NCBI RefSeq assembly: GCF_021729035.1
Contig: NZ_JAJSAP010000003.1
Location: 310,001-374,000 of the forward strand
Direction of reading: 5' to 3'
DNA from: Microbulbifer sediminum
GTDB lineage: Bacteria; Pseudomonadota; Gammaproteobacteria; Pseudomonadales; Cellvibrionaceae
Length of the DNA: 64,000 bases
This document shows, in pieces, positions 27,835 to 35,019 of this stretch. Position 1 is the first letter of the stretch; each line of letters begins with the position of its first letter. The position numbers and the translations under genes were made by a program. The notes under the pieces were generated by a model. The model was not told where the DNA came from. It searched no databases and worked only from the letters and a program-made list of their open reading frames with translations.

Positions 27835-29937
27835 ATGAACCGGAAAATAAAAAATTCTCTGGGGTTCCTCGGGGGGATCTCACTCTCCGTCTTACTTGCC
27901 GCCTGCGATGTCGACAAACAGGCCACGAACGAAACCGAAGCAGCAGCCGTGCAACCGGCCATACAGCAGGTCGAGCTTATTGACCGCGCACTGCTGTTCG
28001 GCAACCCGAGCCGTTTCCAGGGGCGCCTGAGCCCGGACGGCAAGATGATGAGTTTTCGCGCACCGCTGGACGGAGTGATGAACCTCTGGGTAGCTCCGGC
28101 CGGGAATATCGATGCCGCCAGGCCCGTGACCCGAGACAGCGGCCGCGGTATCCCCAGGCATTTCTGGGCACTGGACAGCCAGCACCTGCTGTTTACCCGC
28201 GATAAAAACGGTGACGAGAACTGGCACCTGTATAGCATTGCGCTGGACAGTGGGGAAATCACCGACCTGTCACCCTACGCGGGGGTGCGGGCACAGATGA
28301 TCGCCCAGAGTGAATCGCAACCGGGCAAAATTATCGTCGGCATGAATGATCGCGACCCGCGCTGGCACGACCTGTACCGGGTCGACCTGAAAACCGCCGA
28401 GCGCGAACTGCTGTATGAAAACGACGGGTTTGGCAGCTTTTATTTTGATAACGAACTTGAGTTACGGCTCGCTTCAAAATCGACGCCCAGCGGCGGCTTC
28501 AAGATTTTTGCACACGAGAATGACAACTGGGAGGAATTGTTTGAGGTCGGTGTGAAAGATACCTTCACCACCCAGATCCTGGACTTCGATGGCGACAACA
28601 CTGGCTTCTATATGCTCGACAGTCGCGGGCGCGACAAGGCCACGCTGGTGCACTACGACCTGGCCAGCGGCGACTCCAGGGTACTGGCGGAATCCAACCA
28701 GGCGGATATCTCTGACGTGCTGATGCATCCCCGCAAGCATACGCCCATCGCCTACGCTGTCCGGTACCACACCAACGAGTGGATTCCCCTGGACGGAACC
28801 TATACCAATGACCTGGCGGTACTGAACAGGCAGATTGAGGGGGAGTACGGCATCCTGGCTTCAACCCTCGATGCAGGCAAGTGGGTCCTGTACACCGATA
28901 GCGCCGACGCCTCACCGGTTTACCAGGTATTCGATACCGACAAGAACCAGCTGAACCCGATGTTCCAGACCAATCCCAAACTGGCCGGGCTGCCGCTGGC
29001 AAAGATGTACCCGCAAACCATTACCGCCCGCGACGGCAAGAAACTGGTTTCCTACCTGACGCTGCCAGTACACGTGGACGAGCAGGGCAGCCCGGCGACA
29101 CCTGTCCCCATGGTACTGCTGGTGCACGGCGGTCCCTGGGGACGGGACAGCTACGGTTACTCCGGGATGGTGCAGTGGCTGGCCAACCGGGGCTACGCCG
29201 TACTGCAGGTCAACTTCCGCGCCTCCACCGGTTTCGGCAAAGAGTTTATCAATGCGGGCAACGGCGAGTGGGCCGGCGCCATGCACGACGACCTGATCGA
29301 TGCGGTGGACTGGGCCGTTGCCGAGGGCATCACCAGCCCGGAAGAGGTGGCCATCATGGGCGGCAGCTACGGCGGCTATGCGACCCTGGTGGGCCTGACC
29401 TTCACGCCGGAGAAGTTTGCCTGCGGGGTGGATATCGTCGGTCCGTCCAACCTGAATACCCTGCTCGCCTCGATCCCGCCCTACTGGGAAAGTTTCCGCA
29501 ATACCCTGCACGCGGCGGTGGGCGATCCGGGTACCGAGGCCGGCCGCAGGCTGCTCAAAGACCGCTCCCCGGTAAACCGCGCCGACCGGATCGTGCGACC
29601 GCTGCTGATCGGCCAGGGCGCCAATGATCCGCGGGTGAAGCAGGCCGAGTCCGACCAGATCGTGCAGGCCATGAGGCAGCGGGAGATTCCCGTCACTTAC
29701 ATCCTCTACCCGGATGAAGGACACGGCTTCCAGAAACCGGAAAACCGCCTGTCCTTTATGGCTGCATCGGAAGCCTTCCTGTCCGACTGCCTGGGCGGTC
29801 GGTTCCAGCCATTCGGCGATGACCTGGAAGACTCAAGCATGCAGGTGCAACAGGGTGTGGCCTATATCCCCGGCCTTGCCGAGGCGCTGGAGGATGCCAG
29901 CCTTATAGCAACCAATACCGTCGAGTCAGGAGAATGA
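27835..29937 (+). CDS. Prolyl oligopeptidase family (S9) serine peptidase, lipoprotein
   Basis: A 700-aa acylaminoacyl-peptidase-like enzyme. The N-terminal lipobox VLLAACD (Cys at residue 24) indicates envelope anchoring. Residues 45-420 form a seven-bladed propeller (repeated FSPDG-like turns, e.g. RLSPDGKMMSF). The C-terminal alpha/beta hydrolase domain has nucleophile Ser511 in MGGSYGGYATL, Asp598 in GANDPRVKQAES and His630 in DEGHGFQKPEN. It would trim peptides in the periplasm or at the surface. A long upstream in-frame stretch is out of character; the lipoprotein ATG is the right start. It follows the hut terminator, so it has its own promoter. Confidence 0.94.
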   Translation: MNRKIKNSLGFLGGISLSVLLAACDVDKQATNETEAAAVQPAIQQVELIDRALLFGNPSRFQGRLSPDGKMMSFRAPLDGVMNLWVAPAGNIDAARPVTRDSGRGIPRHFWALDSQHLLFTRDKNGDENWHLYSIALDSGEITDLSPYAGVRAQMIAQSESQPGKIIVGMNDRDPRWHDLYRVDLKTAERELLYENDGFGSFYFDNELELRLASKSTPSGGFKIFAHENDNWEELFEVGVKDTFTTQILDFDGDNTGFYMLDSRGRDKATLVHYDLASGDSRVLAESNQADISDVLMHPRKHTPIAYAVRYHTNEWIPLDGTYTNDLAVLNRQIEGEYGILASTLDAGKWVLYTDSADASPVYQVFDTDKNQLNPMFQTNPKLAGLPLAKMYPQTITARDGKKLVSYLTLPVHVDEQGSPATPVPMVLLVHGGPWGRDSYGYSGMVQWLANRGYAVLQVNFRASTGFGKEFINAGNGEWAGAMHDDLIDAVDWAVAEGITSPEEVAIMGGSYGGYATLVGLTFTPEKFACGVDIVGPSNLNTLLASIPPYWESFRNTLHAAVGDPGTEAGRRLLKDRSPVNRADRIVRPLLIGQGANDPRVKQAESDQIVQAMRQREIPVTYILYPDEGHGFQKPENRLSFMAASEAFLSDCLGGRFQPFGDDLEDSSMQVQQGVAYIPGLAEALEDASLIATNTVESGE

Positions 29938-29943
29938 CTCCCC

Positions 29944-29970
29944 GGCGGCCGCTCCCAGTGAGTGGCCGCC
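29944..29970. repeat. REP-like palindrome after the S9 peptidase gene
   Basis: GGCGGCCGCTC and GAGTGGCCGCC form an 11-bp stem with one G.T pair around a CCAGT loop. It shares the GGCCGC core with the elements at 8.7, 26.0 and 30.46 kb. Confidence 0.65.
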
Positions 29971-30106
29971 CCCTCCCGTGATATCGCCACACACCGCGCC
30001 GTCCAGCCCAGTCGATCGCAAATAACCGCCTTATTAATGAAATCTGCGACATCGGTGCTAGGCTGAAATGTAAGACGTTTTACCCGCCAACAGGCGCGGA
30101 GGTCTT

Positions 30107-30391
30107 ATGAAACGCCTACCCGGTGGCCCGCTGCTTTCGGGCGTCGGCACCGTGCTGTTGCTCGCGGGGTCAATGACCCTGCCCGCCTGCACCACCGACA
30201 GTTATGTCGGTGACAGCTACTACACCGGCGATACGCGCTACCGTGTCGGCGGGCGCTACTACCACTGTCACCGCGGTGGTACCTGCCACAACGTGCGCCA
30301 CAGCAACTACTACTGGTCCGGTGGCTCTTACCGACGGCGCCCGCCGCACCAGCAGGTACGTCCGCTACCCCCCAGGCCGAGACCACTATGA
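30107..30391 (+). CDS. Small Tyr-rich lipoprotein
   Basis: A 94-aa lipoprotein (signal residues 1-27, lipobox TLPAC at Cys28) with a mature part rich in Tyr, Gly, His and Arg (DSYVGDSYYTGDTRYRVGGRY). Two Cys residues (HCHRGGTC) could form a disulfide or bind metal or heme. A GGAGG site precedes the ATG. It is similar in style to the next gene, and both may be cell-surface proteins. No family recognised; the C-terminus ends in a Pro-rich tail. Confidence 0.7.
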   Translation: MKRLPGGPLLSGVGTVLLLAGSMTLPACTTDSYVGDSYYTGDTRYRVGGRYYHCHRGGTCHNVRHSNYYWSGGSYRRRPPHQQVRPLPPRPRPL

Positions 30392-30453
30392 GAATTCAGC
30401 GTGACAGGCCCGCCCGACATGGCCGGACCTACCACATTGAATAGAGCAGGCGA

Positions 30454-30472
30454 GCGGCCGTTCACTGGCCGC
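30454..30472. repeat. Short REP-like palindrome between the two Tyr-rich lipoprotein genes
   Basis: GCGGCC-gttcact-GGCCGC, 6-bp arms with the shared core, in the 127-bp gap. Weaker than the other copies. Confidence 0.5.
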
Positions 30473-30518
30473 AGGGAATGCCGTAACCACCGGAACTTTC
30501 CCAACCGGAGACTGACTC

Positions 30519-30899
30519 ATGAACAGGACCCTGAAGACCGGACTGGTCGCCATCACGGTCTGTGCAGCGCTCACGCTCGGCGCCTGTGCGACCGACGGCT
30601 ACTACTCGTCCGGAGGCTATTACTCCAGCTATCCCTACACTTACCCATCCAGCAGCGTATACCTCTATTACTCGTCGCCACGCTACTACCGTTACCGGTA
30701 TCACCCGCGCTACCGTAGCTACTATCGCGGCTACCCGCGCTACCGGGGCCACCGGCACTACCGGGGCCACCGCCACTACCGGAGCGAGCGGTACTATCGG
30801 GGAGGGCCCCGCTACCGGAGCAATTATCGCTACCGGGGTAACTATCGCTATCGTGGCGGTACCCGTTACCGCGGCGGCAGTCACGGGCTGCGTCGCTGA
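30519..30899 (+). CDS. Tyr/Arg-repeat lipoprotein
   Basis: A 126-aa lipoprotein (lipobox LGAC, Cys23). Nearly the whole mature chain is Tyr, Arg, Gly, Ser and His: first a Tyr/Ser part (residues 27-55), then a strongly basic part with YRG, HRHYRG and YRYRG units (residues 56-120). The DNA shows matching repeats of about 18 bp with CTACCGGGGCCACCGG. A basic Tyr-rich surface protein could bind polysaccharide or nucleic acid, or stiffen the envelope by Tyr cross-links; all of this is speculation. The preceding gene has similar composition. Confidence 0.75.
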   Translation: MNRTLKTGLVAITVCAALTLGACATDGYYSSGGYYSSYPYTYPSSSVYLYYSSPRYYRYRYHPRYRSYYRGYPRYRGHRHYRGHRHYRSERYYRGGPRYRSNYRYRGNYRYRGGTRYRGGSHGLRR

Positions 30900-30973
30900 G
30901 CCGCAATCCGCTGTTACTTACCGCCGGGGGCATGGGGTGACACTCATGCCCCCGGCAGTTTCCGTTCTGCCGC

Positions 30974-31020
30974 ACTCATACCTTGGTCATAGAGACCCAT
31001 GCCCCGCGCGTTGGTAGGAT
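30974..31020 (+). promoter_or_regulatory. Regulon box and -10 upstream of the 3-hydroxybutyrate dehydrogenase/CrbR-like operon
   Basis: ACTCATACCTTGGTCATA (30974-30991) contains the box CATACCTTGGTC. A -10-like TAGGAT (31015-31020) starts 31.5 nt from the box centre. The same box and spacing recur at 39.0 kb and 45.1 kb. There is no -35 consensus, as expected for an activator-dependent promoter. The likely activator is the CrbR-like regulator of this operon. Confidence 0.7.
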
Positions 31021-31104
31021 TTTACCAATCGAATAACAGCCCCATCTGTGACCGGCACTGACGGCACACGGCCCGGGGCGACAGCATAGCCGCGGGAGTT
31101 TTCT

Positions 31105-31893
31105 GTGCAGCGGAACGAAAAAAAACCAGCCCTGATTACCGGCTCCACCAGTGGTATCGGTCTTTCCATTGCCCATACCCTGGCCCGGCACGGTCACCCG
31201 ATCATGTTGCACGGGCTGGTGGAACAGGTAGCGGGAGAGAAGCTGCGGACAGAATTCACCGAGGCTTACGGTGTGGAGTGCGGCTTCAGCAGCGCTGATA
31301 TCTCCACTGAAAACGGCTGCCAGGCCCTGGTGATGGATACCCGCGAGGCCGTCGGCAATCCCGCTGTTCTGGTCAACAATGCCGGCATTCAGTTCACGGC
31401 CCCGAGCCACGAATTCCCCTCGGATGCCTGGCAAAAAATCATTACCGTCAACCTGAGTGCGGCCTTCTATCTTGCCCGTGACCTGCTCCCCCATATGCGC
31501 GCCGAGGGCTGGGGACGCGTGGTGAATATATCCTCTGTACATGGCCTGGTGGCCTCGACCGAAAAGGCCGCCTACTGTGCCGCCAAGCACGGCCTGATCG
31601 GCCTCACCAAGGTGATGGCACTGGAGAACGCCGATTGCGGGGTTACGGCCAATGCCATCTGCCCGGGCTGGGTGGAAACGCCACTGATCCAACCCCAGAT
31701 CGAGGCAATTTCACGTGAAGAGTGTATCGACCTGGACCAGGCTCGCGCGCGCCTGTTGGGGGCCAAACAGCCCATGTCCCGTGCCACGCGGCCGGAGGCG
31801 ATCGGCGAGCTGGTGGTTTACCTGTGTGGCGAATTCGCCGAGACCATCACCGGTGCCTCCCTGCCAGTGGACGGAGGGTGGACCGCACAGTAG
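31105..31893 (+). CDS. bdhA: 3-hydroxybutyrate dehydrogenase (SDR family)
   Basis: A 262-aa short-chain dehydrogenase that would oxidise (R)-3-hydroxybutyrate to acetoacetate with NAD+. The cofactor motif TGSTSGIGL is at residues 12-20, NNAG at 91-94, catalytic Ser143/144 in NISSVHG, and Tyr157-xxx-Lys161 in AAYCAAKHG. The C-terminal part (CPGWVETPLIQPQIEAISRE, then LLGAKQPMSRATRPEAIGELVVYL) is typical of BdhA. The start is a GTG with GGAG 6 nt upstream. It shares a transcript with the response-regulator gene 42 bp downstream and carries the regulon box in its promoter. Confidence 0.92.
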   Translation: MQRNEKKPALITGSTSGIGLSIAHTLARHGHPIMLHGLVEQVAGEKLRTEFTEAYGVECGFSSADISTENGCQALVMDTREAVGNPAVLVNNAGIQFTAPSHEFPSDAWQKIITVNLSAAFYLARDLLPHMRAEGWGRVVNISSVHGLVASTEKAAYCAAKHGLIGLTKVMALENADCGVTANAICPGWVETPLIQPQIEAISREECIDLDQARARLLGAKQPMSRATRPEAIGELVVYLCGEFAETITGASLPVDGGWTAQ

Positions 31894-31935
31894 TATCCTT
31901 GACACCCGTATAAAAAAGTGAAATCAGGGTGCCCT

Positions 31936-32556
31936 GTGAGTTACCAGCTGCTGATTGCCGATGACCATCCCCTCTATCGCGACGCCCTTGCCGCGACGCT
32001 GACACGGCAGTTCCAGTCCGCGGCGCTGTTACAGAGCGAGGACCTCGACTCGACCCTGAGCCAGCTGAATTCACACGATATCGACCTCCTCCTGCTGGAT
32101 CTCAATATGCCCGGCAGCGAGGGCTTCAACGGCCTTGCCCAGATACGCCACGATTTCCCCGCAATTCCGGTGGTGGTGGTATCAGGCAGTGACAAGGGCA
32201 CGGTGATCCAGCAGGCGGCCAGCCTGGGCGCCAGCGGCTTCCTGTCCAAGACTGCCCGACCGGAGGAAATCGCCCGGTGCATTTCCGCTGTGCTGGAGGG
32301 AGAGCAGTGGTTCGATGAGGAGGCCCTGGCCGAGTCCGGAGACGATGGACTGTCCCAGCGGCTGGCGCTGCTGACGCCCCAGCAGCTGCGTATTTTCCAT
32401 ATGATTGCCCAGGGCCGGCTGAACAAGCAGATTGCCTATGAGCTGGATATTACCGAGCCCACGGTCAAGAGCCATGTCACCGCCATCCTGCGCAAGCTGG
32501 AACTGCGCGACCGCAAACAACTGATCCGCGAGGCGCAGTCACTGGTTCAACTCTGA
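31936..32556 (+). CDS. crbR: LuxR-type response regulator, CrbR/ErdR-like
   Basis: A 206-aa two-component regulator. The receiver domain (residues 1-120) has the acidic pocket ADDHP and phospho-acceptor Asp55 in LLLLDLNMPGSEG. The C-terminal LuxR helix-turn-helix (about 145-200) reads LTPQQLRIFHMIAQGRLNKQIAYELDITEPTVKSHV. In Pseudomonas and Vibrio this type pairs with the SSS-domain kinase CrbS (MxtR) and activates acetate/C2 genes; such a kinase is present at 41.5-44.9 kb. A GTG start is used; another GTG six codons upstream is in frame. The symbol is by analogy. It is the probable activator of the CATACCTTGGTC promoters. Confidence 0.85.
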   Translation: MSYQLLIADDHPLYRDALAATLTRQFQSAALLQSEDLDSTLSQLNSHDIDLLLLDLNMPGSEGFNGLAQIRHDFPAIPVVVVSGSDKGTVIQQAASLGASGFLSKTARPEEIARCISAVLEGEQWFDEEALAESGDDGLSQRLALLTPQQLRIFHMIAQGRLNKQIAYELDITEPTVKSHVTAILRKLELRDRKQLIREAQSLVQL

Positions 32557-32574
32557 GCCGTGGACAGCGAATCA

Positions 32575-32600
32575 CCGGGCTGCGCTGGAAGCGCACCCGG
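32575..32600. terminator. Hairpin between convergent crbR-like and MaoC genes
   Basis: CCGGG-c-TGCGCT-gga-AGCGCA-CCCGG forms an 11-bp stem with one bulge in the 72-bp convergent gap. There is no T tract, so the terminator role is tentative. Confidence 0.4.
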
Positions 32601-32628
32601 GCTCGCGATCGGCTTCACCAACAGCGCG

Positions 32629-33036
32629 TTAACACTGGAACAGCACCAGGGCGTCGCCATCGCAGATCAGGCGTCCGCCTTCCCCGGTGCAGCGAGTCTC
32701 CAGGTTCACCAGGGCCTTGTCCGGGCGCAGCCGGGTCACGGTAACCGTCGCAGTGAGATCCTCACCGGCCCGCGCCGGCGCGTGGAAGCGCATATGTTGC
32801 TTCAGGTAGTTGGTACCGTGGCCAGGCAGTTCCTCGCCGAGCAGATAGGAGAACAGGCCGGCGATCAGCGGCTCGGGTACCGCGGGCCAGTTACCTTCCA
32901 CATCCGCCAACCGGCACCACTCCCCCAGCGCCTGCTGATCGAAACGACGGGTTACGGAAACACTCTCGTCGACACTCAGGGCATGGAAACGGGGTAGAGT
33001 CTCGCTCGGGGCTGCTGCCTTTTTGGTCGCGCTCAT
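32629..33036 (-). CDS. MaoC-like hot-dog protein lacking the hydratase motif
   Basis: A 135-aa hot-dog protein. The family's core strand region GHGTNYLKQHMRFHAPARAGEDLTATV is present, but where active (R)-enoyl-CoA hydratases have D-x-N-P-x-H, this protein reads LADVEGNWPAVPEP, so the catalytic Asp and His are missing. It overlaps the preceding intact MaoC gene by 4 nt. The likely role is a non-catalytic partner in a heteromeric hydratase, as known for MaoC pairs that handle bulky acyl-CoAs; it could also be a thioesterase-like protein. It is the last gene of the six-gene operon. Confidence 0.8.
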   Translation of the reverse strand: MSATKKAAAPSETLPRFHALSVDESVSVTRRFDQQALGEWCRLADVEGNWPAVPEPLIAGLFSYLLGEELPGHGTNYLKQHMRFHAPARAGEDLTATVTVTRLRPDKALVNLETRCTGEGGRLICDGDALVLFQC

Positions 33037-33458
33037 GGCCGTACCTCCTCACTTAATACCAGCCGGCAGCGGCCTTCCAGGCATACCTTTTCTTCGCCGC
33101 GGGTGATACGGGTGACCAACTCGATGCAGCCATCGACCGCCGGTGCACCGGGCACCAGGGTGGCGGTAAGCCGCTCGCCGGTGTAGGCCGGGGCCGGGAA
33201 TTTCAGATCCTGGCTCTCCAGCCGCGCACCGGGGTAGTGTGCCTGGACCAGGCCACGCAGCACGGTAAACAGCAGCATGCCGTGAGATACCGTGGCCCCG
33301 AAGCGGGTCGCGGCGGAATATTCCGGGTCTACGTGGATCGGGTTGTGGTCACCGCTTAGATCGGCGAAGCGGTTGAAGTCGTCCTGGGTGAGGACAAAAT
33401 CCCGTTTCATTTCGGCCACGGCCCCCTGTGGATGAGTGTCAGCGTTTGGCAGCGTCAT
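33033..33458 (-). CDS. MaoC-family (R)-specific enoyl-CoA hydratase
   Basis: A 141-aa hot-dog hydratase that would add water across a trans-2-enoyl-CoA to give the (R)-3-hydroxyacyl-CoA. The complete hydratase-2 signature is present at about residues 31-50 (FADLSGDHNPIHVDPEYSA), with catalytic Asp and His, followed by FGATVSHGMLLF. It overlaps the ligase gene by 20 nt and the next MaoC-like gene by 4 nt, so the subunits are probably made in fixed ratio. Together with BdhA, which uses (R)-3-hydroxy acids, this points to an (R)-configured route. Confidence 0.9.
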   Translation of the reverse strand: MTLPNADTHPQGAVAEMKRDFVLTQDDFNRFADLSGDHNPIHVDPEYSAATRFGATVSHGMLLFTVLRGLVQAHYPGARLESQDLKFPAPAYTGERLTATLVPGAPAVDGCIELVTRITRGEEKVCLEGRCRLVLSEEVRP

Positions 33459-34962
33459 CGCGCAACTCCTGTTTGATTACCTTGCCGAGGGCATTGCGTG
33501 GCAGTGCGTCCAGCACCTGAAAGGCTCGGGGCACCTTGTAGCCCGCCAGGCGCTCACGACAGAAGGCCCGCAGCTCATCTTCGTCCGGCACGGCCACACC
33601 GGCGCGTACACCGAAGTAGGCCTTGCCCACCTCGCCCCAGCGCTCATCGGGCATACCCACCACGGCCACCTCGGCAATGTCCGGATACTGCTCGAGTACT
33701 TTTTCCACCTCCGCCGGATACACATTCTCACCGCCGGATATGTACATATCCTTCCAGCGGTCGACAATGTAGTAACAGCCATCCTGGTCACAGCGTGCAA
33801 CATCGCCGCTGTGCAGCCAGCCATCGCGGATCGCATCGCGGGTGGCGTCCGGGCGGTTCCAGTAACCGGGTGTGACATTGGGACCGCGAACCAGGAGCTC
33901 GCCGGCCTCACCGTCGGGCAGGTCGCGACCATCGCGGTCGACGATGCGCACTTCGGTAAGCAGCTGAGGGCGGCCCACGGAGCCGACCTTGTCGATCACC
34001 AGGTCCTCATCGAGGAGAAACACCGTGGGCCCGGTTTCGGTCATACCCATGCCGGTGCGAATGCGAATGCCCTGATCCACGTAGCGCTGCGCCACCGGCA
34101 GCGACAGCGGCGCGCCGCCGCAACCCCAGGACCGGACCCCCTCGAGACGCTGGCCGTCGAATTCCGGGTGATCCAGCAGTGCCTGGTATACCGCCGGCAC
34201 CCCGAAAAAGATGGTCGCCCGCTTCTCCAGCACCTGCAGCACCTGTGCGGGATCGAAGTTGCGCGCCACCAGCACACACCCCCCCACCAGGAACACCGCC
34301 GAGGAGTACAGGTTGATACCAGCGGTGTGGAACAGCGGCAGTACATTGAGCAGCACGTCGTCGGCAGTGAGGTTCACCGCGAGTCCGATATTGAAGTGAT
34401 TCGCCAGCATCATGCGGAACGTCTGGATCACCCCCTTGGGCCGGCCGGTAGTGCCGGAGGTATAGAGCAGGTACCAGGGGGTATCCGGGTTCTTTTCCGG
34501 GTGTGGCGCCAGGTCCGGCTCGGCAGCGGCGAGGTCGCGATGGTAGTCGCGCTGGCTATCTCGGGGCCCGTCCAGTGCCACCAGGGTGAGAGACCGCCAG
34601 CGCTCACCGAGTGCTGTGGCGGCCTCGCCAAACTCGCCGCCGAACACCAGCGCCGCCGGGTCGCAATCGTCCACCAGCACTTCGAGCTCCGGCACCGCCA
34701 GGCGCCAGTTCAGCGGCACCAGGATCAGGCCGGCCTTGGCACAGCCGAACAGCATGGCGAAGAACTCCGCGCGGCTGTGGCCCAGGTAGGCGAGCCGGTC
34801 GCCCGCCCGCAGGCCCCAGTGTTCACAGGCGGCCGCCGCCAGGCGGGCGGCGCGCTCGTTCAACTCGCGGTAGTTGTAGCGCTCACCGCTTTCCAGGTCC
34901 TCCAGCGCCGGCCGCTCCGGCGTTACCCGCGCCCGCTGCGCCAGCAGGTCAAACATTTCCAT
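33439..34962 (-). CDS. Acyl-CoA synthetase (AMP-forming ligase)
   Basis: A 507-aa ANL-superfamily enzyme that activates a carboxylic acid as acyl-AMP and then acyl-CoA. The P-loop-like A3 motif WYLLYTSGTTGRPKGV is near residue 155, GMGMTETGPTV around 290, the hinge motif DGWLHSGDVARCDQDGCYYIVDRWKDMYISGGENVYP near 385-420, and the catalytic Lys near the end in PRNALGKVIKQELR. The substrate class (fatty, aromatic or terpenoid acid) cannot be read; the sequence is like medium/long-chain ligases. The ATG has GGAGG 5 nt upstream. Confidence 0.93.
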   Translation of the reverse strand: MEMFDLLAQRARVTPERPALEDLESGERYNYRELNERAARLAAAACEHWGLRAGDRLAYLGHSRAEFFAMLFGCAKAGLILVPLNWRLAVPELEVLVDDCDPAALVFGGEFGEAATALGERWRSLTLVALDGPRDSQRDYHRDLAAAEPDLAPHPEKNPDTPWYLLYTSGTTGRPKGVIQTFRMMLANHFNIGLAVNLTADDVLLNVLPLFHTAGINLYSSAVFLVGGCVLVARNFDPAQVLQVLEKRATIFFGVPAVYQALLDHPEFDGQRLEGVRSWGCGGAPLSLPVAQRYVDQGIRIRTGMGMTETGPTVFLLDEDLVIDKVGSVGRPQLLTEVRIVDRDGRDLPDGEAGELLVRGPNVTPGYWNRPDATRDAIRDGWLHSGDVARCDQDGCYYIVDRWKDMYISGGENVYPAEVEKVLEQYPDIAEVAVVGMPDERWGEVGKAYFGVRAGVAVPDEDELRAFCRERLAGYKVPRAFQVLDALPRNALGKVIKQELRDDAAKR

Positions 34963-35019
34963 GGTTACCTCCACTTTATTATTCTCTCGCCACAGCACAA
35001 CGCGTGCTGCTACACGGAC

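Noticed and set aside
31883..31935. TTGACA just upstream of the response-regulator gene
   Set aside because: No -10 hexamer at 16-18 nt; TATAAA follows after only four bases, so I do not call a separate promoter there.
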